NCBI GenBank assembly: GCA_964614645.1
Contig: CAZTMA010000003.1
Span: 1-64,000 of the forward strand
DNA: 64,000 nt
From: MWBF01 sp964614645
Lineage (GTDB): Bacteria > Chloroflexota > Anaerolineae > CG2-30-64-16
Direction: 5' to 3'
Made by a program: the position numbers and the translations under genes. Shown one piece after another: positions 9,069-16,421 of this stretch. Position 1 is the stretch's first letter, and each line of letters starts with the position of its first letter. The notes beneath the pieces are model-generated. The model made no database searches. It saw nothing but the letters and a program-made list of their open reading frames with translations, and had not been told where the DNA came from.

Positions 9069-9575
9069 ATGGCGAAACAGCCCATCACGCCGCGCAAGAC
9101 CGCGGCAGCGCCGGCGCCCAAGCGGGCGACCTGGCCGCTGTTCGTGGGCGCGGCGGCACTCGTCCTGGTTATCTTCGGGGTAGTGGTGCTGACGCGGCCC
9201 GCCGGTGGTACGGCGTCACCGTCCAGCCCGCAGGGCGCAGTCGGTCCAGAACTGACCGTGGACCGCGAGCTGATCGACTTCGGTGAGGTGCCGGTCGAGA
9301 AGGTCGTCAAGGCCACCTTCCTGCTCCAAAACACGGGCGGCGAGCCGCTCAATATCCTGAATCAGCCGCAGGTGCGCGTCGTCGAGGGCTGCTGACCGCC
9401 CCGCGCGGTCGTCGGTTCGACGACATTGCAACCCGGCCAACAGACGACGCTGATGCTGGAGTTTACGATGCACGCGGGAATGGAGGGGCCACACGACTTC
9501 CGAGTCGATGTGCGCACGAATGACCAGGCCCAACCGAGTCGGGAATTGACCGTTCTTTCCAACTGGATTAACTAG
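9069..9575 (+). CDS. Probable selenoprotein: membrane-anchored DUF1573-like protein with in-frame UGA (Sec109)
   Basis: Read through the UGA at 9393-9395 the frame gives 168 residues: an N-terminal anchor (about 26-45) and one Ig-like DUF1573-type domain. The first half has ELIDFGEVPVEKVVKATF and NTGGEPLNI. The UGA falls in VVEGC-U-PPRAVVG, where DUF1573 proteins carry their conserved Cys-Gly-Cys. The second half, after UGA, completes the fold (LQPGQQTTLMLEF, DFRVDVRTNDQ, LTVLSNWIN) and ends at TAG. A 7-bp hairpin with a loop starting in G sits 19 nt after the UGA, fitting a bacterial SECIS. Alternatives are a point nonsense mutation or a 108-residue truncated product. No sel genes lie in the window. 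Confidence 0.8.
9408..9424 (+). promoter_or_regulatory. SECIS-like hairpin downstream of in-frame UGA
   Basis: GTCGTCG (9408-9414) pairs perfectly with CGACGAC (9418-9424) around loop GTT. With the last pair opened the loop reads GGTTC, close to the GG-containing apical loop of bacterial SECIS elements. The loop begins 19 nt after the UGA, inside the 16-37 nt window expected for SelB-dependent decoding. The hairpin is itself coding, as in other bacterial selenoprotein genes. Confidence 0.75.
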
Positions 9576-9613
9576 CAGCAGGTGACTCGCAGTCACCCGT
9601 CACAACGTCGTAC

Positions 9614-9645
9614 CGAGCGCAGTGGTCGTTTGACCATTGCGCTCG
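9614..9645 (+). terminator. Hairpin after the selenoprotein gene
   Basis: A 14-bp stem (CGAGCGCAGTGGTC with GACCATTGCGCTCG, one G-T pair) with loop GTTT. It lies 38 nt past the TAG stop at 9575, between the electron-transfer genes and the multicopper oxidase. No strong T run follows, so termination may be partial. Confidence 0.55.
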
Positions 9646-9679
9646 CTTCATTTCAAGGGTTATGTAACAAAAAACACAT

Positions 9680-10753
9680 ATGAAGATTCATTCGTTCGCT
9701 CAGCGTGTCACTCTGCTGCTGCTCGTGGTGGCCCTTACCGCCGCCTGCTCGCGCGGCCAGGCCGTGCCTTCGGTCGCCCAGTCTGGCCCGACGCCCACGC
9801 CTTCGGAAATGAGCGCAGACCACGGTGACGACGGCCACAGCCACCTGCACCATGGCGACCCGCTGCCCTTCAACGATATACCCGCGGCGACTGAGACGCG
9901 CGGCGGTCAACCGCTGGCTCACCGCATGGAGGGCGATGTCAAGGTCTTCGAGCTCACAACGGAGCTCGTCAAGTGGGATATCCTGCCCGATGTGACCGTG
10001 ACTGCAATGACCTACAACGGGACCGTCCCCGGGCCAGAGATTCGCGTCAACGAAGGCGACCGGGTGCGGGTGATCCTGACCAACACCCTGCCCTATTCCA
10101 CGACGATCCACTGGCACGGCATCCTCGTGCCGAACGACATGGACGGCGTGCCCCACATGCCGCGGCCCGCGGTCGCACCCGGTGAGTCGTTCACGTACGA
10201 GTTCGATGCCAACCCCGCGGGCACGTACTGGTATCACTCGCACGTGCAGAGCGATGCGCAGGTGATGACCGGGCTGTATGCGCCGTTCATCATCGAGCCG
10301 CGCGAACCTCAAGGCCCCGCACCGGACCTGGACGTCACGCTGATGTTCGGTGAGTGGCGCGTCATCGGCGGGCTGACCTACCCGGCCATGCCGATGGCCG
10401 GCATGGAGCCCAACTATTTCACCATCAACGGCAAGGCCTACCCGGCCATCGAACCCATCAAAATGCAGGTCGGGCAGCGCATCCGGCTGCGGCTGGTGTC
10501 GACCGGCCAGTTTGTCCACCCGATACACCTGCACGGCCCGCACTTCAAGGTGGTTGCAACGGACGGTTACCCTGTGCCTGAAGCCGCGCAACTGACCAAG
10601 GACACGATTTCCGTCGCGCCCGGCGAGCGTTACGACATCGAGTGGGTGGCGGATAAGCCGGGTCACTGGATGGTGCACTGTCACATCCCGCACCACACGA
10701 CCAACGACGGCGAGGAGCCTGGCGGCCTGATGATGATGATTGAGGTCATGTAG
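9680..10753 (+). CDS. Two-domain multicopper oxidase lipoprotein
   Basis: A 357-residue exported lipoprotein (lipobox LTAAC, Cys23) with a His-rich stretch at 48-59 (HGDDGHSHLHHG). All four copper motifs of multicopper oxidases are present: TIHWHG (His144/146), WYHSH (186/188), HPIHLHG (280/283/285) and HCHIPHH (333-339), with Cys334 as the type-1 ligand and the adjacent histidines for the trinuclear site. It probably oxidises Cu(I) or an organic/phenolic donor with O2 outside the membrane. The length fits two-domain laccase/CueO-like enzymes. The next gene begins 8 bp downstream. Confidence 0.93.
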   Translation: MKIHSFAQRVTLLLLVVALTAACSRGQAVPSVAQSGPTPTPSEMSADHGDDGHSHLHHGDPLPFNDIPAATETRGGQPLAHRMEGDVKVFELTTELVKWDILPDVTVTAMTYNGTVPGPEIRVNEGDRVRVILTNTLPYSTTIHWHGILVPNDMDGVPHMPRPAVAPGESFTYEFDANPAGTYWYHSHVQSDAQVMTGLYAPFIIEPREPQGPAPDLDVTLMFGEWRVIGGLTYPAMPMAGMEPNYFTINGKAYPAIEPIKMQVGQRIRLRLVSTGQFVHPIHLHGPHFKVVATDGYPVPEAAQLTKDTISVAPGERYDIEWVADKPGHWMVHCHIPHHTTNDGEEPGGLMMMIEVM

Positions 10754-10761
10754 AGGGCACT

Positions 10762-11151
10762 ATGCGTAGACTCACATTGCTGTTGATGCCGGTTCTGCTC
10801 ATGATATTGGCTGGGTGCACCGGAACAGGCGTCCAGACGTCCACCGGCGATGCCGTTAACCTGCTCGTCACTCTGAGCACGAACCCCGCGGAACCCGAGG
10901 TTGGCCGGGTCGAGTTCGTCGTGGAGGTGAAGGACGCCGCCAACCGCCCGGTGGACGGCGCGGTGGTCAACCTCAAGGCGGATATGATCGGCCACTCGAT
11001 GGGCGACCTGTCCGGCCAGGCCACCGAACAGGGCGGCGGGCGCTACGCGACCACCGCCAATCTCAGCATGGCCGGCCCGTGGCAGATCGACGTGCAGGTG
11101 CAGACGGCCGACCACGACGTCAGTCGCGAATTCAGGATCGAAATCAAATAG
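10762..11151 (+). CDS. YtkA/FixH-like lipoprotein
   Basis: A 129-residue lipoprotein with lipobox LAGC. The mature part is a single beta-sandwich-like domain (LLVTLSTNPAEPEVGRVEF ... GRYATTANLSMAGPWQIDVQV) typical of YtkA/FixH-type domains. It contains ADMIGHSMGD, a Met-x2-His-x-Met arrangement that in related proteins can bind copper. It is co-directional with the multicopper oxidase and the DUF3105 gene with short gaps, so probably one operon concerned with extracytoplasmic copper. Confidence 0.8.
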   Translation: MRRLTLLLMPVLLMILAGCTGTGVQTSTGDAVNLLVTLSTNPAEPEVGRVEFVVEVKDAANRPVDGAVVNLKADMIGHSMGDLSGQATEQGGGRYATTANLSMAGPWQIDVQVQTADHDVSREFRIEIK

Positions 11152-11165
11152 AGGAGCGATTCATC

Positions 11166-11762
11166 ATGGCAAAACGACGCCCCACCGTCCCCAGAGCAGC
11201 CCCTTCTCCGGCGCGCCGCGTGGCCGCTAACGAACCGGCCTGGCGGCGCTACCTGCCGTGGATCGGCGGCGGCCTGCTGCTCGCCGTCCTGCTGGTCGCG
11301 GGGATTCTTATCGCCAACCCATCGTCTGCGGGCGCCGGCGTTCCAGGACAGCGCATGCTGATCCAGGGCCAGCAGCACATCGAAATTGGCGCGAGCCATC
11401 CACCCTACAACTCCGACCCGCCGACTTCCGGCTGGCACTACGACACGCCGATTCGCGCGGGATTCTATGAGGAGCCGCAGGCCGACGAGTATCTTGTGCA
11501 CAACCTGGAACACGGCCACATCGTCATCAGCTATGATTGCGGCAAGTTGACCGACTGCGAAGACACCAAGTACCAACTGCGCCGCCTCCTCAACGCGTAC
11601 AACGGTTTCAAAGTTACGATTGTCCCGCGCACCAACGTCGATGCGGCCATCGCGTTGACGGCGTGGGGCTGGATCGATAAGCTGGACAGCTATGACGAGG
11701 CACGCATCCGCCGCTTCATCGATGCCTGGCGCAACCGCGGGCCGGAAGCCACGATGGAATGA
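11166..11762 (+). CDS. DUF3105 membrane-anchored protein
   Basis: A 198-residue protein with a short basic cytoplasmic tail, one membrane segment (about 31-50) and an exported DUF3105 domain. The domain's hallmarks are HPPYNSDPPTSGWHYDTPI and VHNLEHGHIVISYDC, both His-rich. The ATG at 11166 follows a GAGGAG ribosome site. DUF3105 function is not established; its conserved histidines and its place behind a multicopper oxidase suggest metal binding. Confidence 0.88.
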   Translation: MAKRRPTVPRAAPSPARRVAANEPAWRRYLPWIGGGLLLAVLLVAGILIANPSSAGAGVPGQRMLIQGQQHIEIGASHPPYNSDPPTSGWHYDTPIRAGFYEEPQADEYLVHNLEHGHIVISYDCGKLTDCEDTKYQLRRLLNAYNGFKVTIVPRTNVDAAIALTAWGWIDKLDSYDEARIRRFIDAWRNRGPEATME

Positions 11763-11787
11763 CACCTGCCGACCTGGAACCGAATCA

Positions 11788-11817
11788 GCCCGGCTCTCGT
11801 TACTGTCTCAGCCGGGC
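11788..11817 (+). terminator. Hairpin after the DUF3105 gene
   Basis: An 8-bp stem GCCCGGCT/AGCCGGGC with a 14-nt loop, 26 nt past the DUF3105 stop and 47 nt before the next start. It probably closes the copper operon; no T run is seen. Confidence 0.45.
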
Positions 11818-11863
11818 CAGACTGGGCCCGCACCCAGACTGTAGTGGAGGGAGTAGTAGCGAG

Positions 11864-12988
11864 ATGAATGTGAGGGCTTCACAAGGTGTTTTGTATCGGG
11901 TGTTGGTTCCATTGTTGAGCAGCCTGCTTGTGATTGCCGTAGGCTGTACGGCGCTGCCGCCGGCTATGCCGGGAGACGCCGCGCCGGAGGCGCCGCAGCA
12001 GCAGGCCACGGTAGCGCCGATGGCGACTGCGCCGGTGGCCGGTGCGGACCTGTTGGCGGACTGCCCGTCCGCGGAAACGGGTATGCAGCGGCTCATCAAC
12101 TTCGAGCACGGCTACTGCCTGACCTATCCGGCGGAATACAAGGTCGAGAAGCCGAACGAGTCCGAGACACTGCTGGTGATCGGCGGCCTGCTCAATGCCA
12201 GCGATCCGCGCGTGCACATCCACGTGGAGCCGGCGGCGGGCCGCACGATGGAAGCCGTGGCTGCGCAGATTGTGGCGGACAACGCGGGCTTCGACATCGT
12301 GCAGTCCGAAGCGCAGGTCGCGGGCCAGCCGTCGGTGGTGTTGGACAAGCTGCCCGGCCAGGAAATCAACCGCCGCGTGCTGTTCGCCTATGCCGGCCGG
12401 CTCTACACCCTGACCTTTGCGCCCGCCGACCCGGCGGTCGATGCGTTCAGAGGCATGGAAACCCTGTACATGGACATCCTCAGCTCGTTCACGATGTTGC
12501 CCGAGCTTGGGGAACTGCCGGTCGACCGGGCGGTGCTGGACTGCCTCGACGTGACGCGCGACACAATTGCGATGGTGGACAAGGAGCGGGGCTTCTGCCT
12601 GCTCTACCCCGACGACTACCAGGTCGCGGAGCCGAGTCCGGATGAGGTCGTGCTGTATGCAGGTTCGCTGATGGACGTGAGCCGGCCCAAGGTGTTCATC
12701 CGGGTCGAGGACGCGGCGGGCCGTACAGCCGCCCAGGTGGCCGATGCGATCGCTGCCGAGTTCGATGCGGGTGTGGAGCGGGTCTTCGGCGTGACGGTCG
12801 GCTATGAGGTGGCGGAGCGGCTGGACAACGTGCCCGGCCAGGACCTCAGTCGCCAGGTCATCGCAGTGCGCGGCGATAGAGTGTATACGATCACGTTCGT
12901 GCCGGCGGATGAGGCGCAGGGCGCTGTGTACCGCGAGATGGAAGCGCTGTATGACCTGGTGTTGCGCTCGTTCCGGTTCCTGAACTGA
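11864..12988 (+). CDS. Lipoprotein with two tandem homologous domains
   Basis: A 374-residue lipoprotein (lipobox AVGC) with its start at 11864 behind GGAGG. Two repeats of about 150 residues follow. The shared landmarks are GYCLTYPAEYKVEKP versus GFCLLYPDDYQVAEP, HVEPAAGRTMEAVAAQI versus RVEDAAGRTAAQVADAI, LPGQEINRRV versus VPGQDLSRQV, and YTLTFAPADPAVDAFRGMETLY versus YTITFVPADEAQGAVYREMEALY. The fold looks like small PsbP/DUF1795-type beta proteins, but no function is assigned. It is probably a surface lipoprotein produced by internal duplication. Confidence 0.8.
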   Translation: MNVRASQGVLYRVLVPLLSSLLVIAVGCTALPPAMPGDAAPEAPQQQATVAPMATAPVAGADLLADCPSAETGMQRLINFEHGYCLTYPAEYKVEKPNESETLLVIGGLLNASDPRVHIHVEPAAGRTMEAVAAQIVADNAGFDIVQSEAQVAGQPSVVLDKLPGQEINRRVLFAYAGRLYTLTFAPADPAVDAFRGMETLYMDILSSFTMLPELGELPVDRAVLDCLDVTRDTIAMVDKERGFCLLYPDDYQVAEPSPDEVVLYAGSLMDVSRPKVFIRVEDAAGRTAAQVADAIAAEFDAGVERVFGVTVGYEVAERLDNVPGQDLSRQVIAVRGDRVYTITFVPADEAQGAVYREMEALYDLVLRSFRFLN

Positions 12989-13013
12989 CGGCGCGGGTTC
13001 GACGTTAGTGGAG

Positions 13014-13070
13014 TGCGCATCCTCAGATGCGCATGAGGAAATGGCATGCGTATCCTCAGATGCGCACGCC
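13014..13070. repeat. Two adjacent CTCA-loop hairpin repeats
   Basis: Hairpin one is TGCGCATC-CTCA-GATGCGCA (13014-13033), an 8-bp perfect stem. Hairpin two is GGCATGCGTATC (13043-13054), CTCA, GATGCGCACGCC (13059-13070), a 12-bp stem with one mismatch and one G-T pair. The same design (GC-rich stem, loop CTCA) recurs at 24299-24320 and, inverted, at 24363-24376. The rest of 12989-13187 holds only a possible promoter. Confidence 0.75.
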
Positions 13071-13128
13071 TCATAAGAACGCGAAAACTGGGTCTGCACT
13101 GCCCGCGCCGGCGCGCCAGGAATCGGTG

Positions 13129-13134
13129 TATAAT
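13129..13134 (+). promoter_or_regulatory. Possible -10 element for the protease-nuclease gene
   Basis: A perfect TATAAT lies 53 bp before the ATG at 13188. No good -35 box is found 16-18 bp upstream, so the call rests on the -10 alone. Confidence 0.35.
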
Positions 13135-13187
13135 ACCGCGCGACGGCGTGAAGTTCCCCCGTCCTCTCATTTGCCTGGAGGCACACC

Positions 13188-15053
13188 ATGGAAAGCCGCA
13201 TTTCGTCTGTGCTTACTGACCCCCGGCTGCGTCGCGAGATTGCTGAGGCCGAGGTCGCGCCCAGCATCAGCGCCCGCGCCGGCGCCCGTGCCTTCATCGG
13301 TGATGACCTGCACGGCCTGTCACCCGGTGAGGAGGCAGTCGTCCTGCTGACCGGCCGGCCTTCCCTGCTGGTGCGCAGGAACCGGTTCGAGCTGCCCCGG
13401 TCCGGCAGTTGGGCGGACATCCTCTCCACCCGCCGTGACATCATCGAGGCCCGGCTGCCGTCCATCGGTCGTATCGAGGTGGACGACGGGGCCGGCTATC
13501 GCCACTGCGGGACGGGCTGGATCATCGCCGAGCGTGTCATTGCGACCAACCGGCACGTCGCGGAGGCATTTGCGCGCAAGGATGGCGCAGGCGGCCGCTT
13601 CCTGAAGAGTTTCCTGGGGTCGGACATGGCCGCGCGCATCGACTTCAGGGAGGAATACCAGGGCGGCGACGCATTTGAAGTCGATGTGCAGGAAATCATC
13701 TTCCTGGAGGATGTGGACCGCGCGCTGCCCGACATCGCGTTTCTCAAGTTGGCCGCGCACGGCAACCTGCCGCCGCCCATCCCCGTGTTAAGTACGGCGG
13801 TGCAGCCCGGTGCATCCCTGGCTGTTGTCGGGTATCCCGCATTCGACCCGCGCTACGGTCTCGATGCGACGGAAGCGGCCAAAGCCATCTTCGGCACCAT
13901 CTACGACGTCAAGCGGCTCAGCCCCGGCTGCGTGATGAGCGTGAGTAGCCGCACGTGGGCATTCGCGCACGATGCGACGACCCTGGGCGGTAACTCCGGC
14001 TCCCCGGTGCTGGACGTGGACACGGGGTACGTGGTCGGGATGCACTTCCTCGGCGACTTCCGCCGTGCCAACTATGCCGTTAATGCAGGCACGCTGCTCG
14101 ACAGGGCGCTGGCGCACTCGGTGTTTGCAGTATCGCGCGAACCGCTGCCCCCGGTCGCGCCCGAGCCCGAGGTGGAGGCCCCCGAACCTGGGGAGAAAGC
14201 GCCTGGCGACGACCTCGCAGACCGGGCAGGCTATGACACGAAGTTCCTCGGGTCGCGGCTTACCGTGCCGCTGCCGAAGGTCACTGGCGCGTTCGCGGAC
14301 CAGGTCCTGAAGTTCCGCGATCCCGCGACCGGCAAGCTCACCGGTACGGCGAAATACACGCACTTCTCGGTCGTGATGAACAACGACCGCCGCCTGTGCT
14401 TCTACTCTGCCGTGAACATCGACGGCAAGAACCTTGTCAAAGTAGGGGGCAAGCGGCCGGGCTGGCGGCTCGACCCGCGGCTGCCGGAAGAGGTGCAGAT
14501 TCTCAACGAGTGCTATGGCAAGGAGACGGAGGGGCGGTTCAGCCGGGGCCACATGACCCGCCGCGAGGATCCTAACTGGGGCTCGGTCGAGCTCGCGAAG
14601 CAGGCGAACAAGGATACTTTCTATGTCTCCAACGCCACGCCGCAGTTCCAGCCCTTCAATGGCGGCATCTGGCTGCGACTCGAAGAGTATGCGCTCGAAA
14701 ATGCAGACCAGGACGACATGCGCATCAGCGTGTTCACCGGCCCGATCTTCAGCGACGAGGACCCGGTTTATTTCGGGGTGCTGGTGCCAGTGCGCTTCTG
14801 GAAGGTGATCGCGTTCCGGCACGATGAGACCCGCAAGCTCTCCGCGACCGGTTACATCATGTCACAGCGCGACATGCTGCCCGGCGCCGAGTTTGTCTTC
14901 GGCCGGTTCCAGCTTTACCAGGCGTCCATCGCGGAGATCGAAAGCCTGACCGGGCTCTCCTTCGGCAAGCTGAAGGACGCGGACCCGCTGCGCGTGGTCG
15001 AGGAAGCGCCGCCTGTGCCACTGCAATCGCCGGACCAGATCCGGTTCGTATAG
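13188..15053 (+). CDS. Trypsin-like serine protease fused to DNA/RNA non-specific endonuclease
   Basis: A 621-residue protein without a signal peptide. Residues about 90-315 form a trypsin-like domain with a complete triad: His123 (IATNRHVAE), Asp182 (RALPDIAFLKL) and Ser270 (TTLGGNSGSPVLD). After a Pro/Glu-rich linker (315-345), residues about 350-600 form a NucA/EndoG-type nuclease. Its motif is FSRGHMTRRED (His455 as general base; the usual first Asp of DRGH is Ser here), with SNATPQFQPFNGGIW supplying the metal-binding Asn. The pairing suggests proteolytic control of a nuclease, as in cell-suicide or antiphage effectors; this is inference. Its start has a GGAGG site. Confidence 0.9.
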   Translation: MESRISSVLTDPRLRREIAEAEVAPSISARAGARAFIGDDLHGLSPGEEAVVLLTGRPSLLVRRNRFELPRSGSWADILSTRRDIIEARLPSIGRIEVDDGAGYRHCGTGWIIAERVIATNRHVAEAFARKDGAGGRFLKSFLGSDMAARIDFREEYQGGDAFEVDVQEIIFLEDVDRALPDIAFLKLAAHGNLPPPIPVLSTAVQPGASLAVVGYPAFDPRYGLDATEAAKAIFGTIYDVKRLSPGCVMSVSSRTWAFAHDATTLGGNSGSPVLDVDTGYVVGMHFLGDFRRANYAVNAGTLLDRALAHSVFAVSREPLPPVAPEPEVEAPEPGEKAPGDDLADRAGYDTKFLGSRLTVPLPKVTGAFADQVLKFRDPATGKLTGTAKYTHFSVVMNNDRRLCFYSAVNIDGKNLVKVGGKRPGWRLDPRLPEEVQILNECYGKETEGRFSRGHMTRREDPNWGSVELAKQANKDTFYVSNATPQFQPFNGGIWLRLEEYALENADQDDMRISVFTGPIFSDEDPVYFGVLVPVRFWKVIAFRHDETRKLSATGYIMSQRDMLPGAEFVFGRFQLYQASIAEIESLTGLSFGKLKDADPLRVVEEAPPVPLQSPDQIRFV

Positions 15054-15060
15054 GGGTAGG

Positions 15061-15124
15061 GGGCGGACCCATGGGTCCGCCCGTACCGTTGCCATCTGTA
15101 GGGGCGGACCGATGTGTCCGCCCC
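15061..15124. repeat. Two GGGCGGACC inverted repeats between convergent genes
   Basis: The first (15061-15082) is a perfect 22-bp palindrome, GGGCGGACCC followed by ATGGGTCCGCCC. The second (15101-15124) has a 9-bp stem, GGGGCGGAC with GTCCGCCCC. They lie between the convergent nuclease and aminotransferase genes and may act as bidirectional terminators. Similar short GC-rich palindromes are common dispersed repeats in this kind of genome. Confidence 0.75.
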
Positions 15125-15130
15125 GTTGCG

Positions 15131-16297
15131 TTACATTCGCGTCACCGCCGCGTGGATCCGATCCAACGCCATCTCGATATTATCCATGGAGTTGGCGAAG
15201 CACAGCCGCAGGTATCCCTCCCCGTTCGGACCGAAGGCCGTGCCCGGCAGCGCGGCCACGCCCGCCTCGTTCAGCAGCATATCTGCCCACCAGGCGGAGC
15301 TGCGCCCGTGGGATGACACATTCGGGAACGCATAGAACGCGCCCTGCGGCACGCGGCAGCGCCAGCCCGGGATCGCGCTCAGCCCTGCGACCAGGACGTC
15401 GCGGCGGCGCTGATACTCCGCCACCACCTGCTCCACCGGCTCCTGCGGCCCCCGGAGCGCCTCGACGCCTGCCACCTGGGTGAAGCTCGCCGTACAGCCG
15501 ACTGCATGGGTCAATAGCAGCTCGACGCGCTCGGCGAGCGCCTCCGGCATGATGCCGTAACCCAGCCGCCAGCCCGTCATCGCATACGTCTTGGAGAAAC
15601 CATCGCAGATGACCGTCCGCTCGGCCATGCCGGGGAGGGCCGCAATGCTCGGCACGGGCCGGCCGTCAAAGGCCAGGCGCATGTAGATTTCATCCGAGAG
15701 CACCCAGATGTCGCGGCGGATGGCAACCTCCGCAATGTGCTGCAGCGCCTCCAGCGGCATCACGCCGCCGGTGGGGTTGCTCGGCGAGTTGAGGACGATG
15801 AGCCGGGTGCGGTCGGTGATGAGCCGGTCGAACGCGGCCAGATCGAACGAGAAGTCGGCCTCCTCGGACAGCGGCACGGGCCGGGCAACGCCGCCCGCCA
15901 CGCCAATCATTGCGGCGTACGTGGGGAAGCCGGGATCAGGATAGATGACCTCGTCGCCGGGCCGTACGAGCGCCAATGTCGGGAAGAAGAGCGCGGGCTT
16001 GGCGCCCGGGCCGACCACGACCTGCTGTGGCCGGATGTCCATGTCCCGGCGCCGGCTCGCATCCTCTGCGATGGCCGCGCGCAGGGCCGGGATGCCCGCG
16101 GAGGGGGTGTAGCGGGTGAAGCCCTGCTCGATGGCCTGTATGCCCGCCTGTCCCACATGGCTGAAGGTCGGCACGTCGGGTTGGCCGATCTCCAGGTGGA
16201 TGATGTGCCGGCCGGCCGCTTCCAGCGCCTGGGCGCGGGCCAGCATGTGATACGCGCCTTCCGGCTCCAGGTGTTCAACGCGTTCTGCGAAATCCAT
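15131..16297 (-). CDS. PLP-dependent aminotransferase, class I/II (AspC-like)
   Basis: A 388-residue fold-type I aminotransferase. The PLP Lys sits in ICDGFSKTYAMTGWRLGYG; other landmarks are LEIGQPDVPTF, LNSPSNPTGGVM, SDEIYMRLAF and the C-terminal YLRLCFANSMDNIEMALDRI (substrate-carboxylate Arg). Aspartate or a related amino acid is the likely donor, but the substrate cannot be fixed from sequence. It lies downstream of the opine-dehydrogenase-like gene on the same strand, separated by a strong hairpin, so it may be transcribed separately or by read-through. Confidence 0.92.
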   Translation of the reverse strand: MDFAERVEHLEPEGAYHMLARAQALEAAGRHIIHLEIGQPDVPTFSHVGQAGIQAIEQGFTRYTPSAGIPALRAAIAEDASRRRDMDIRPQQVVVGPGAKPALFFPTLALVRPGDEVIYPDPGFPTYAAMIGVAGGVARPVPLSEEADFSFDLAAFDRLITDRTRLIVLNSPSNPTGGVMPLEALQHIAEVAIRRDIWVLSDEIYMRLAFDGRPVPSIAALPGMAERTVICDGFSKTYAMTGWRLGYGIMPEALAERVELLLTHAVGCTASFTQVAGVEALRGPQEPVEQVVAEYQRRRDVLVAGLSAIPGWRCRVPQGAFYAFPNVSSHGRSSAWWADMLLNEAGVAALPGTAFGPNGEGYLRLCFANSMDNIEMALDRIHAAVTRM

Positions 16298-16363
16298 AGG
16301 GCCTCGTGTTGAGATGGGATGGGGAAACCAGGGCTATTGTACCATCAGAGAGGCCGTTAACCA

Positions 16364-16409
16364 TTAGCGGGTCTGACGCGCAATATAGCTTGCCCGTCAG
16401 ACCCGCTAA
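16364..16409 (-). terminator. Perfect 15-bp hairpin downstream of the opine-dehydrogenase-like gene
   Basis: TTAGCGGGTCTGACG (16364-16378) pairs with CGTCAGACCCGCTAA (16395-16409) around a 16-nt loop. It lies just past the stop of the minus-strand dehydrogenase and before the aminotransferase. No U tract is visible. Confidence 0.6.
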
Positions 16410-16421
16410 CAACCTTCATCG

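Noticed and set aside
9069..9395. A complete 108-residue protein ending at the UGA
   Set aside because: It would stop halfway through the DUF1573-like domain, and the same frame continues with domain-like sequence to a TAG, with a SECIS-like hairpin in place.
5049..11762. Nitrous-oxide reductase (nos) cluster
   Set aside because: CuA domains and a NapH/NosR-like protein are present, but nosZ, nosD, nosF, nosY and nosL are absent.
13188..15053. Secreted nuclease of the ordinary NucA type
   Set aside because: No signal peptide is present, and a full protease domain precedes the nuclease.
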